From the NCBI GenBank assembly GCA_965212135.1, contig OZ243044.1, forward strand, positions 124,001 through 188,000: a stretch of 64,000 bases of DNA. The letters are read 5' to 3'. The notes beneath the pieces are model-generated. The model ran no database searches, was not told where the DNA came from, and saw only the letters and a list, made by a program, of their open reading frames with translations. The stretch comes from Bin75 sp965212135 (GTDB lineage: Bacteria > Nitrospirota > Nitrospiria > Nitrospirales > UBA8639). The first letter of the stretch is position 1. Every line of letters begins with the position of its first letter. Of the stretch, positions 43,944-53,049 are shown piece by piece. A program made the position numbers and the translations under genes.

Positions 43944-44864
43944 ATGTTGGAAATTGTCAAAAAAACCGACATTGATTTTATGGGAAAACGCCATATTGCC
44001 TTTGGCGTTTCCAGTGTGCTGGTGCTACTCGGATTGCTCGCCCTTGTGCAAATTGGGAGAGGATCGGCCAATCTTGGGATTGATTTTGCCGGCGGCACGG
44101 CCGTCCAATTAAAATTTGAGCATGCGATTGGGATTGAGCAAGCCCGCCAGGCTCTTGGAAAACATGGCTTGCATGAAGCGGAGCTCCAGGAGTTTACCAA
44201 GGACCATACGCTCCTGATTCGGATGAAGACGGACGATACGCTTGAAAAAAAAATTGCGGGAAAAATCGTGCAGGTCTTTGAACGGGAATTTCAGCATAAC
44301 AAATTTGTGATTGATTCCAGCACGGCTATTGGCCCGACGATCGGGCGCCGTCTTCAACAAGACGCGTTGCTGGCAATTATCATTTCCCTGATTGGGATTA
44401 TTCTCTATGTGACGACACGGTTCGAATTACGATTCGGCGTTGCCGCGGCTATTGCGACCTTTCATGACGTGCTGGCCGTCTTGGGCATTTATTATATGCT
44501 GGACAAAGAAATTACGGTATTGGTCGTGACCGCTTTGTTGACCCTGGCCGGCTACTCTCTGACCGACTCGGTCGTTGTGTTTGACCGCATTCGGGAAAAC
44601 CTTCGCGCCCGGCGACGTGATGCTATCGCGTCCATTATTAATAATGGCATTAATCAGGTTCTCAGCCGAACGTTGGTCACGACCCTGACGGTGGTGCTGG
44701 TCTTGGTCCCCCTGACAATGTTTGGAGGCGAGGTGCTGCACGACTTTTCTCTCGCGTTGCTATTAGGCGTGCTGATTGGAACATATTCCTCTGTATTTGT
44801 GGCGAGTCCTCTCCTGTTCGTTTTGCCGGGCGGAAAAGGGAAATTACTCAGTCGAGGCTCCTAA
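43944..44864 (+). CDS. secF: Protein translocase subunit SecF
   Basis: 306 residues from ATG 43944 (a TTG at 43932 is less likely). Motifs: NLGIDFAGGTAVQLKF near the N-terminus, then VTALLTLAGYSLTDSVVVFDRIREN and a six-helix membrane part. Forms SecDF with the preceding gene, which ends 18 bases upstream. Confidence 0.95.
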   Translation: MLEIVKKTDIDFMGKRHIAFGVSSVLVLLGLLALVQIGRGSANLGIDFAGGTAVQLKFEHAIGIEQARQALGKHGLHEAELQEFTKDHTLLIRMKTDDTLEKKIAGKIVQVFEREFQHNKFVIDSSTAIGPTIGRRLQQDALLAIIISLIGIILYVTTRFELRFGVAAAIATFHDVLAVLGIYYMLDKEITVLVVTALLTLAGYSLTDSVVVFDRIRENLRARRRDAIASIINNGINQVLSRTLVTTLTVVLVLVPLTMFGGEVLHDFSLALLLGVLIGTYSSVFVASPLLFVLPGGKGKLLSRGS

Positions 44865-44976
44865 TCTCGACTTTTGTTTGTGTTGCCAATCCTTGACAAT
44901 GGTTGGTCACTCCTGAAAAATTTCCTTGCAAAGTAACACGTTACGAACGCCACGTCCTCTTTAGGCTGTTACCAAA

Positions 44977-47900
44977 ATGAAACGATGGATTTGGTCGCAG
45001 AGCCTCCAGCGCAAAACCATTTTCGGGATGGTGCTGGTTGGACTTCTCCCGCTTGCCCTTTCGTTATGTCTTGCCTATGTGGAAGAGCGTCGTGCGCTTC
45101 GGGAAACCACGGGTTCAAACTTAAAAGGGATTGCGGTGGAGGTGGCGAGAAAAATTGAAACTCAAATCATGCGCGGCATTAATGAAGCGCAACAGCTCGC
45201 CACCATTCCCTTTATTCGTGCCGCGGTGAAAGATGCCAATCGGAGTTATGAAGGGCGAGAGCCCCGGAAAATCAAAGCCTTGATTGAAGAATGGAAAAAG
45301 CGCTGGCGGTCACGAACGAATCCTCACGAATTTCCCGTCTTTGTGAACCGTATTGCGACCAATTATCTCATTGACTGGCACGCGGTCAGAAAGTCCGACT
45401 ATTTGGGTATTGTGGTGACCGATAACCAAGGGGCTCTGGTGCTGAGTTCTTTACCGCAAGTCAAATTTTATCATGGAGACTCGGAGTGGTGGGAATCGGC
45501 GTTTCGGCAGGGCCAGGGTCAAATTTACGTGAGCGATTTGACCTTTGAACCTTCGTTTGGCACGCATGTGTTGAACGTGGCCGTTCCTATTTTTGACCAA
45601 CAGCGCCGACAGACGTTAGGGGCCGTGAGCATTATGTTGCGACGGGATTCGTTGTTTCGTTCGATTTCCGAGGTGACCGCGGGCGTCACCGGTCATGCCA
45701 TGCTCATGGCCGCCGATGGCATGCCCTTGATTTGCCCGGTGTTATCGCTGGAGCAGCATACCGTTCATCCAGCCATGGTGACCGCCATTAACAACACTCA
45801 AGCCGGATGGGTGCAGGTGAACCGCGATACCCATGGAGCGCGAGATTCGCTGGTTGGGTATGCTCATTTACGGATTCCGGAAACGTTAGCGTCTGAAAGT
45901 TTCCGTGGCGGGCAGTGGATGACGATTGTTCGGCAAAATCCGGAGGAGACCTATGCCCCGTTGCAGCATTTATTGGTGAAGGTCGCGATTTATGGCGCCG
46001 TTGTGTTTGGCATTTTGTGGCTGGCGGGGCTCATTGTGGCTCGAAAAATTATGAGTCCGATTCAAACCTTGCACGAAGGCGTGCAACGCATTGGCCGTGG
46101 CAATTGGGATCATCCTCTCGTTGTGCAGACCGGTGATGAAATTGAAGTGCTCGCCAATGCCTTTAATACAATGACGGCCAGCCTGAAGCAATCCTTTTCG
46201 CAGTTGAATGCGCAAATGGATGAAATCCGTCATCTGCAGGAACGGTATCGCGATCTGATTGAAAATTCTTCTGAAATGATTCATCAAATCGACAAAACCG
46301 GGCGTTTCGTTCACGTGAATAAAACAGAATTGGAAAAACTGGGTTTCACGTTGGACGAAATGCTCTTGATGCATTTGTGGGATATTTTGCCTTCGGAGAA
46401 GCATGCGGAAGCGCTGGACTATGTGCGGCGGTTGCCGGGCCAGCCGAGGAGTACCATTGAAACGGTGTTTCTCACGAGAGACGGCACGCCGATTGACGTG
46501 GAGATTCATTCCACCGCCTTGATAGATGAGGAAACGGGTGACCTGGTCTATACGCGCGCGTTTGTACGAGACGTCACCGAACGGAAAGTCCTGCAGCGAC
46601 AAATTGATCGGCATACGGTCCATTTGGAGCAGGAAGTCGCCGCCCAAACGCAGCAACTCTCTGAATCGGAACGGCGGTATCGTGTGCTCTTTAATCGCTC
46701 GGCGGATTCGATTTTCATGGTTGATCCATCCGGTATCATTATGGCGGTGAATGAGCGGGAACAAGAGATTCTTGGCCATGCCCAAGCCGCATTGCTCTCG
46801 CAATCCATATTGACGCTCGTGCCGGATTCATGCAGCAAGACGGTCGAGCAGTTATTAGAAACGGTGGTTTTGAATGAAGAGAAAGTGCTCGCCGTCGAAG
46901 TGCAAGTCTTTGATGCGCGGCAAACCTTGCGGTTCGTCGAAATGGACGTGATTCGCGTCGGAGAGGGCGTAACGCTGTCGGTGATGGTGCAGCTCCGTGA
47001 TATTACGGAGCGAAAGCGTTTGGAAGAGCAACTCCAGCGGCACAGCGAAGGATTGGAAGCGAAAGTCCAGGAACGGACGAGGGAGATTCGGGAAACACAA
47101 ACATATTTAGAAAGCCTGCTCGAAAATGCCAACGATGTGATTTATACCCTTGATCGCGATCAACGCTTTACCTACGTGAACAGCAAGGTGGAGAATTGGG
47201 GGTATCGCAAAGACGATCTGCTGGGTCGGCCGTTCCTGACCTTGGTCGCCAAGCGTCATCGCGGGCGTCGGCTGAAAGACATCCTTGAGATGGAAGTCAA
47301 ACAGGAATACGAAGTGGAAGTGATCAGTCAAACCGGAGAGCTTCGGTCGGTTCTCGTCAGTGTCTCACCGCTGGACAATGACCGACATGGTGCGACCGGC
47401 GTCCTGGGCATTGCGCGGGATATTACGGATAGAAAAGTCATGGAACAGCAATTTCGAAACGCCGAGCGTTTGGCTTCGGTTGGGAAGCTGGCTGCCGGAG
47501 TCGCGCATGAAATTAATAACCCATTGGGGGGGATTTTGAATTGTCTGTATAATATTCGGAAAGGGGCGTTGCCGCCTGAACGTCAGGAAGAATATTTCAC
47601 GTACATGGAGGATGGCCTTCGGCGTGCCCAGAAAATCGTTCGTCAATTGTTGGATTTTTCCCAGCAGCGCGAGCCTGAATTTTCCATGAACGACGTCAAT
47701 GGACTGGTTGATCGAGTCCTGGCCCTGACACGTCACGCGATTGCCCGGAAAAATCTGCAGTTGCACAAAGACGCTGAACAAGCTATCCCGCCCTTGTTTG
47801 TCGACCCGCAAATGATTGAGCAGGTGTTGACCAATTTGATTCTCAATGCCGTTCAGGCTACCGAAGAAGGCGGCTCAATCACCTTGCGAACAAGACAAGT

Positions 47901-48159
47901 CAATGATCGTTGTGCGATAGACGTGGCCGATACCGGGTCGGGCATTCCCCCCGAGGCGCGCCCGCATATTTTTGATCCGTTTTTTACCACGAAGAGCACG
48001 GGCGAGGGGACGGGCTTGGGCTTGTCGGTGAGTTTGGGCATTGTTGAACGACATGGCGGGCAATTGACCGTGGAGAGTGAAGTCGGGACGGGCACCGTCT
48101 TTACCGTGGATCTTCCCCTGAACGCAAACTGGGTTGAGACGGCGAAGGTCGCGGGATGA
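44977..48159 (+). CDS. Membrane sensor histidine kinase with Cache, HAMP and three PAS domains
   Basis: 1060 residues. N-terminal helix, periplasmic Cache-like sensor (residues about 40-330, WWESAFRQGQGQIYVSDLTF), second helix and HAMP (IMSPIQTLHEGVQRIGRGNW), then PAS domains at about 425-550, 560-680 and 705-830, a HisKA box VGKLAAGVAHEINNPLGG (His844) and HATPase with NLILNAVQA, ADTGSGIPPEARPHIFDPFF and GTGLGLS. Detects an external signal and phosphorylates the regulator that overlaps it by four bases. The signal is unknown. Confidence 0.92.
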   Translation: MKRWIWSQSLQRKTIFGMVLVGLLPLALSLCLAYVEERRALRETTGSNLKGIAVEVARKIETQIMRGINEAQQLATIPFIRAAVKDANRSYEGREPRKIKALIEEWKKRWRSRTNPHEFPVFVNRIATNYLIDWHAVRKSDYLGIVVTDNQGALVLSSLPQVKFYHGDSEWWESAFRQGQGQIYVSDLTFEPSFGTHVLNVAVPIFDQQRRQTLGAVSIMLRRDSLFRSISEVTAGVTGHAMLMAADGMPLICPVLSLEQHTVHPAMVTAINNTQAGWVQVNRDTHGARDSLVGYAHLRIPETLASESFRGGQWMTIVRQNPEETYAPLQHLLVKVAIYGAVVFGILWLAGLIVARKIMSPIQTLHEGVQRIGRGNWDHPLVVQTGDEIEVLANAFNTMTASLKQSFSQLNAQMDEIRHLQERYRDLIENSSEMIHQIDKTGRFVHVNKTELEKLGFTLDEMLLMHLWDILPSEKHAEALDYVRRLPGQPRSTIETVFLTRDGTPIDVEIHSTALIDEETGDLVYTRAFVRDVTERKVLQRQIDRHTVHLEQEVAAQTQQLSESERRYRVLFNRSADSIFMVDPSGIIMAVNEREQEILGHAQAALLSQSILTLVPDSCSKTVEQLLETVVLNEEKVLAVEVQVFDARQTLRFVEMDVIRVGEGVTLSVMVQLRDITERKRLEEQLQRHSEGLEAKVQERTREIRETQTYLESLLENANDVIYTLDRDQRFTYVNSKVENWGYRKDDLLGRPFLTLVAKRHRGRRLKDILEMEVKQEYEVEVISQTGELRSVLVSVSPLDNDRHGATGVLGIARDITDRKVMEQQFRNAERLASVGKLAAGVAHEINNPLGGILNCLYNIRKGALPPERQEEYFTYMEDGLRRAQKIVRQLLDFSQQREPEFSMNDVNGLVDRVLALTRHAIARKNLQLHKDAEQAIPPLFVDPQMIEQVLTNLILNAVQATEEGGSITLRTRQVNDRCAIDVADTGSGIPPEARPHIFDPFFTTKSTGEGTGLGLSVSLGIVERHGGQLTVESEVGTGTVFTVDLPLNANWVETAKVAG

Positions 48160-49589
48160 CGCGATCGGTCTTAATCATTGATGATGAGCCGCTGATGCGG
48201 TTGTCCATGTTGGACGCGCTCAAAGCCGAGGGGTACGAGGTTCAGGAAGCATCCAATGGCGAGGACGGTCTCCAAAAAACCAAAGCGAGTCATTACGATG
48301 TGGTGATTACCGATTTGAAAATGCCGGGCAGTGACGGTCTCCAGGTGGTGCGCGTGTGCAAGGAGTGTGCTCCTGAAACCGACGTCATTGTGATTACCGC
48401 GCATGGCTCGGTTGATACGGCCGTCCAGGCGATGAAACTCGGGGCCTGTGATTATATCACCAAGCCTTTTTCCATGGATGAATTATTGCTGACGGTGGAC
48501 CGCGTGACCAGGGTTCGGGCCTTGCGCCAGGAAAACACGGTTCTTCGTCAGGCACTCGAGGGAAAATTTAATTTCGATGGCATTGTCGGAAAAAACGAAC
48601 AGATGCGTCAGATATTGGAACAGGTCAAACTGGTGGCCGTGACAGATGCCACGGTGTTGGTGTTTGGTGAAAGCGGAACCGGGAAAGAAATCATCGCCAA
48701 TGCCATCCATCGAAACAGCCCAAGAAGGGCACAGTCCCTTATAAAAGTCAGTTGTGCCGCCTTGCCTGAAACCCTGCTGGAAACCGAATTATTCGGGCAT
48801 GAGAAAGGCGCGTTTACCGGGGCCGTCAATCAACGGCGCGGTCGGTTTGAATTAGCCCATAAGGGCACCTTGTTTTTGGATGAGATTGGGGAGATTTCCC
48901 TGGTGGTTCAGGTGAAATTGCTTCGGGTGCTGCAAGAACGTCGATTTGAACGGGTGGGGGGGAGTGAGACTCTTGAAAGCGACGTGCGGTTGGTCTGTGC
49001 GACGCAAAAAGATTTAAAAAAAGAAGTCGAAGCAGGACGATTTCGCGAAGACCTGTTCTATCGCTTAAACGTGGTGCAAGTGACGCTGCCGCCCCTGAGG
49101 GAGCGGAAGGAGGATATTCTGATTCTGGCGAGTGATCTGCTGCAACGGAGCGCGAGTCGGGTCCCGCATGCCGCGAAACGGTTTTCTTCCGAAGCCCAGG
49201 AAATGCTGCTTCGTTATTCCTTCCCGGGGAACGTTCGTGAATTGGAAAATACGATTGAACGGGCGGTGGTCTTAGCTCGGGACCGAGAAGAAATCCAGAA
49301 TGCGGATCTCTGCGGGCAGACCAACTGCCCGTTTCTTGGGGGAGCCGTGCAGTCCGGGTGCGGATTTTGCCAGGAAGGGCTGTCGCCTGCCGCGAACCCA
49401 CCGTACAAAGGAACCCTCGCCGCCGTTCGAGAGCGTTGTGAGAGAGATTATATTCTGGCGGTGCTGGTGCGGGATGGATGGAATCGAACCGCCGCCTCGC
49501 AATCCTTGGGTCTTTCGCGGAAAGCCCTGTGGGAGAAATGTAAACGGTATGGCATTTCGACTCCGACTTTCGAGGCGTCATCCGGCTGA
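48156..49589 (+). CDS. NtrC-family sigma-54 response regulator with a Cys-rich linker
   Basis: 477 residues. Receiver domain with Asp53 (TDLKMPG), AAA+ domain with GESGTGKE and the sigma-54 contact loop GAFTGA, and a C-terminal Fis-type helix-turn-helix (NRTAASQSLGLSRKALWEKCKRYGI). Odd feature: between AAA+ and the helix-turn-helix, residues 386-405 carry four cysteines (Cys386, Cys391, Cys402, Cys405; C-x4-C-x10-C-x2-C), which could bind zinc or an Fe-S cluster. Works with the kinase encoded just upstream on sigma-54 promoters; I did not find a -24/-12 site in the window that I would defend. Confidence 0.92.
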   Translation: MTRSVLIIDDEPLMRLSMLDALKAEGYEVQEASNGEDGLQKTKASHYDVVITDLKMPGSDGLQVVRVCKECAPETDVIVITAHGSVDTAVQAMKLGACDYITKPFSMDELLLTVDRVTRVRALRQENTVLRQALEGKFNFDGIVGKNEQMRQILEQVKLVAVTDATVLVFGESGTGKEIIANAIHRNSPRRAQSLIKVSCAALPETLLETELFGHEKGAFTGAVNQRRGRFELAHKGTLFLDEIGEISLVVQVKLLRVLQERRFERVGGSETLESDVRLVCATQKDLKKEVEAGRFREDLFYRLNVVQVTLPPLRERKEDILILASDLLQRSASRVPHAAKRFSSEAQEMLLRYSFPGNVRELENTIERAVVLARDREEIQNADLCGQTNCPFLGGAVQSGCGFCQEGLSPAANPPYKGTLAAVRERCERDYILAVLVRDGWNRTAASQSLGLSRKALWEKCKRYGISTPTFEASSG

Positions 49590-49607
49590 CGGGGACTTGG
49601 AACGCGA

Positions 49608-50753
49608 TCAGGCTTCTGAGCCGTCTCCTCCTTTCCACAGTTTCACCGTCCGGTCCCAAGAGGCGCTGGCGAGCGAGCGAGCGTCCGGAGAAAAGGCAAT
49701 GCCTCGAACGGGGCCGTGGTGGTCTTTGATCACACGAATCTGTCGTTTTGTCTGAATGTCCCACATCTTGATGGTGTGGTCGTCGCTACAGCTCACCAGA
49801 AGTTTTCCGTCCGGGGAGACAATCAAACCGCGAACCCATTCGGAATGCCCTTTCACTGTTTGAAACTCTTTCATGTCTGGCATGGCAAAATATTTGATCG
49901 TGGCGTCCCGACTGCCCGTCATCATGGTTTTTCCGTCCGGCGTAAAGGTAATGGCTCCGATCCAATATTCCATGGGTTTTTGAAACCCTCCCTGTTCATC
50001 AACAAAGAATCCGCGATGTTCCGTTTCTTCATCGTTGGGCTCATCACGCCAATGCCCGTCATGAACGTGTTTCTCTTCTCCGCTGGGGAGGACTTCGTAC
50101 AGCTTCAATTTTCCAATGTCGCTTCCACCCACCAGATGGATGCCATCGGGAGAAAATGCCGTGCAGACGGTCCAATGGTGGTCATATTGATCTTTGCCCA
50201 GGAGCGTCATCAATTCGGTGCCGGTGGTGATTTCCCAGATTTTGATGTCTTTATTTTGTCCGGCCCGGGCCAGCATCAAGCCGTCCGGGGAAAAGGACAG
50301 GCTGCAGACCGCGTGATCATATTGGGTAAACAGGAGCCGGGTCGTTTCCCCCGTATGCGGGTTCCAGAGTCGTATGGTTCGATCTTCGCTACCCGTCGCG
50401 AGGCTTTGGCCGTCCGGACTAAAGGCAACTTGGCGGATATCGTTGGTGTGTCCTTTCAGGGATTTGAGAAGCCGCCCCGTTTCAATTTCCCAGATTCGAA
50501 GGAAACGGTCCGCGCCCACGCTGGCGAGCGTCACCCCGTCAGGAGAAAACGCCACGTCCCAGACACCGTGAGAATGTCCGCGAAATGTCCTGATTTCGTG
50601 AGCGCCGGCTTTCCAGTATTCCAGAGCATCAAGAGGCGGCAATGCCGGTTGAGGGTCTTCCGGGGGCCTTGCGAAGCCGCTGTCAGGGGATGAGGTATGA
50701 GGTTGATTCATGCAACGGACGTCCGTATCGGCCCGGGCACGGTCTTGTGCCAT
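49608..50753 (-). CDS. Cytoplasmic WD40-repeat protein
   Basis: 381 residues with seven WD40 blades, for example GHSHGVWDVAFSPDGVTLAS, GHTNDIRQVAFSPDGQSLAT and GPVRGIAFSPDARSLASASW, enough for one closed propeller. No signal peptide. Start at 50753, with an alternative ATG at 50711. It is convergent with the regulator gene (19-base gap) and divergent from the HExxH gene. Probably a scaffold for protein assembly; its place by the NXR-accessory genes suggests, but does not prove, a link to that complex. Confidence 0.88.
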   Translation of the reverse strand: MAQDRARADTDVRCMNQPHTSSPDSGFARPPEDPQPALPPLDALEYWKAGAHEIRTFRGHSHGVWDVAFSPDGVTLASVGADRFLRIWEIETGRLLKSLKGHTNDIRQVAFSPDGQSLATGSEDRTIRLWNPHTGETTRLLFTQYDHAVCSLSFSPDGLMLARAGQNKDIKIWEITTGTELMTLLGKDQYDHHWTVCTAFSPDGIHLVGGSDIGKLKLYEVLPSGEEKHVHDGHWRDEPNDEETEHRGFFVDEQGGFQKPMEYWIGAITFTPDGKTMMTGSRDATIKYFAMPDMKEFQTVKGHSEWVRGLIVSPDGKLLVSCSDDHTIKMWDIQTKRQIRVIKDHHGPVRGIAFSPDARSLASASWDRTVKLWKGGDGSEA

Positions 50754-50938
50754 CCATCACCGGGGCCTTGCGTCTGAAAAAAATCCACGACTATAATGCC
50801 CCGAGTTTCCTGGAGCGCAATACTAGCGAGCCGTGGCGTGTGTCGTCAAGGATGGACGGGTTGCGGCATGGCACGGTTTCGTTGCGGGGGCGTTGGGCGT
50901 TTCCTGCAATGCAGTTGAGACACTGAAAGGGTGCAAGA

Positions 50939-51937
50939 ATGGACATCCGATTTCAACCGGCTTTGCTTCAAGAAGTCATTGATTCGTTTTCGGAAAAAAC
51001 CGAACGCGAAGGAGACCCCACCTATTACAATGAATTTCATGAATTGGCCGACCCGATCTACGAGAAATTTTCCCTGGACGACCGGGAGCCTGAATTCAAA
51101 ACATTATATCAGCACCTGTTTGCCAAATGGGGCTTTGCCGATATCTTGCGGGACGGGTTTGACGAATTTTCCGACCTCAAAGACCGGATCGGCATTGTGC
51201 TCGTTCGCGGTGTGCTCAAAGAAGACCAGGAAGGGGTGGACATTCTCCGGAAATGGGGGACGGTTGAAGAAAAGCTGGCTCGTCAATTTGAAGAAAAGGG
51301 GCAGAAAGGCGTCGGGATTAAGCTGATTCCGCGGCGGTTTTACGATCCGGCTATTAACCGGTATCTGCGCCATGAATTGACGCATGTCTCCGATATGCTC
51401 AATCCGATTTTCGGGTACGACCCCGATACGAAAGTCGGCATGAACCCGGGTGAAGAGCATCTCATCCTCAATCGGTACCGCATTCTGTGGAGTCTGCACG
51501 TTGACAGTCGCATTGTTCGGTTGGGGAAATCCCCGATGTTCAGTCGGGAATACCGCTTGAGAGAATTTCGGTCCTGGTACCGAAAGGTCCCGCCGACGCA
51601 AATTGAATCGGTGTTTGAAGGGCTCTGGCAGACGGAGTATTTCACCCATGCCGAGTTGGTGGAAATGGCGCAAGACACGCTCCGGGTGATGGAGCGGGCG
51701 GTCGAGGTCGAGGAAAGCGAGATTCCGGACGTGCCCACCAAGCCCATGCTGATGCCCGGGTTTCCCTGCCCGCTCTGCCGCTTCCCGACGTATTCCTGGG
51801 TTGAAGATATGGAAGAAACCGTTGAGCCGTACGTGCTGGAGTACATCAGGGAAAACCATCCGGGGTGGGACGTGGAGTATGGGGCGTGCGACCGCTGTGT
51901 GGAGGTGTACAAGCTTCGCGCGGCCGGGGTCGTCTAG
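50939..51937 (+). CDS. HExxH metalloprotease-like protein with C-terminal zinc ribbon
   Basis: 332 residues, no signal peptide. A zinc-protease signature LRHELTHVSDML (His145, Glu146, His149) sits mid-chain, with downstream acidic and His residues (MNPGEEHLILNRYRILWSLH) that could give the third ligand. The C-terminus has CPLC...CDRC, a zinc-ribbon pair. No family name recognised. Being the first gene of the run ahead of the Tat polyferredoxin and TorD chaperone, it could process or quality-control the molybdoenzyme; activity is inferred from the motif only. Confidence 0.65.
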   Translation: MDIRFQPALLQEVIDSFSEKTEREGDPTYYNEFHELADPIYEKFSLDDREPEFKTLYQHLFAKWGFADILRDGFDEFSDLKDRIGIVLVRGVLKEDQEGVDILRKWGTVEEKLARQFEEKGQKGVGIKLIPRRFYDPAINRYLRHELTHVSDMLNPIFGYDPDTKVGMNPGEEHLILNRYRILWSLHVDSRIVRLGKSPMFSREYRLREFRSWYRKVPPTQIESVFEGLWQTEYFTHAELVEMAQDTLRVMERAVEVEESEIPDVPTKPMLMPGFPCPLCRFPTYSWVEDMEETVEPYVLEYIRENHPGWDVEYGACDRCVEVYKLRAAGVV

Positions 51938-51963
51938 GTGCTAGGGCAATATTGGGGACATTC

Positions 51964-52191
51964 ATGAACGAGATGCAAAGGAAAGTCCTTATTGCTGTTG
52001 CCATAATCGTGTTTGGCATGTTGGTATACCCACCATTCAAAATGCCGGCGGGGCGATATATAAAGACTGATTATGGTTGGATTTTTGGTTTCAATATTAA
52101 TTTTGCCAGTATTGATGCGAGTACCCTTATTGTCCAGTGGATTGGTGTACTGATTGTCGGTGGCATCATTTTCTTTTTGCTGAAAAAATGA
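51964..52191 (+). CDS. Small two-helix membrane protein
   Basis: 75 residues from ATG 51964. Helix 1 at about 6-22 (VLIAVAIIVFGMLVYPP) and helix 2 at about 55-72, with a conserved-looking loop DYGWIFGF between. Resembles short hypothetical inner-membrane proteins seen in many bacteria. Function unknown. Confidence 0.6.
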   Translation: MNEMQRKVLIAVAIIVFGMLVYPPFKMPAGRYIKTDYGWIFGFNINFASIDASTLIVQWIGVLIVGGIIFFLLKK

Positions 52192-52223
52192 ATAATTTTG
52201 GTATGCCGATAAGGGCCGACTGA

Positions 52224-52850
52224 ATGGCGCAATCTTCCCATGGGTCCGCAGACCCTTCTGATCCTTCCTGTGGACGAAGGAATTTTCTGAAACAGAGCGT
52301 GGTATCTCTCGGTGTCACGGTGCATGAGTACGTCAAGCATCAGGATGCGCAAGAGAAGAAGCAGGAGGCGCCGGAGGCCGTCAGAACCGACTGGCTGCGG
52401 CCTCCCGGTGCGCTGGCGGAAGCCCGCTTCCTTGAAAGCTGTACGGGTTGCGGCGAGTGCATTGAGGCCTGTCCGCATGGGAGTCTTCGCGTCCTTGAAG
52501 GGCATGAGACCCCCGTGCTCTATCCCGATGAAAAACCGTGTTACCTCTGCGATGATTTTCCGTGCATTGCGGTCTGTGAACCGGAGGCGTTGCAACCGGT
52601 TGGGGCCGTCACGGACGTGGACATGGGCATCGCCGTTGTTTCTCAACGGCTGTGTACGGCAGGCCAGGGCTGTAACGCGTGCGTGGCGCAATGCCCGACT
52701 CATGCCATTGGCATGGACTTTTCTTCAATGAGCATTTGGGTTGACCAGGATCTTTGTGTGGGATGCGGGATTTGCGAGCATACGTGCAGGACGGTGAATG
52801 ATCAGATTGCGATCAAGGTGTTGCCGTCGAGATTACGCAAGTTATCTTAG
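52224..52850 (+). CDS. Tat-exported polyferredoxin, NapG/MauM-like
   Basis: 208 residues. Twin-arginine motif RRNFLK at residues 18-23 before a hydrophobic stretch, so probably exported folded. Four cysteine clusters follow: CTGCGECIEACP, CYLCDDFPCIAVCE, CTAGQGCNACVAQCP and CVGCGICEHTC, enough for up to four [4Fe-4S] centres. This is the NapG/MauM architecture of periplasmic quinol-oxidising polyferredoxins. Here there is no NapH membrane partner next to it; it precedes a TorD chaperone and an NXR-gamma-like subunit, so it may serve that enzyme. Confidence 0.85.
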   Translation: MAQSSHGSADPSDPSCGRRNFLKQSVVSLGVTVHEYVKHQDAQEKKQEAPEAVRTDWLRPPGALAEARFLESCTGCGECIEACPHGSLRVLEGHETPVLYPDEKPCYLCDDFPCIAVCEPEALQPVGAVTDVDMGIAVVSQRLCTAGQGCNACVAQCPTHAIGMDFSSMSIWVDQDLCVGCGICEHTCRTVNDQIAIKVLPSRLRKLS

Positions 52851-52935
52851 GTACGTCATGCGATCAAAAGGATTAATGGTCAAAAGCCTTTATGAGAATG
52901 GGGCAAGGCTCCGTATCTTTACTTTTTGAGACCTC

Positions 52936-52965
52936 TTGACTTCAATTGCCCGGTTAGCCTATCAT
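52936..52965 (+). promoter_or_regulatory. Sigma-70 promoter for the TorD chaperone gene
   Basis: TTGACT (52936-52941), an 18-base spacer and TATCAT (52960-52965), five of six matches in each box, 85 bases before the ATG at 53050. Confidence 0.6.
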
Positions 52966-53049
52966 CGGCCTTCAGTTCTTGGTAGAGGGGTTTCATGAGG
53001 CTTGTGGGTAGATGAGGATGCCAGCGTGATCCCGAAGGAGAAGGAATCT

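Noticed and set aside
44865..44976. Sigma-54 or sigma-70 promoter before the histidine kinase
   Set aside because: TTGACA occurs at 44893 but no acceptable -10 follows, and no GG-N10-GC pair with the right spacing is present.
49716..50693. Plus-strand frame of 325 codons
   Set aside because: Antisense of the seven-blade WD40 protein, which has unmistakable repeats on the minus strand.
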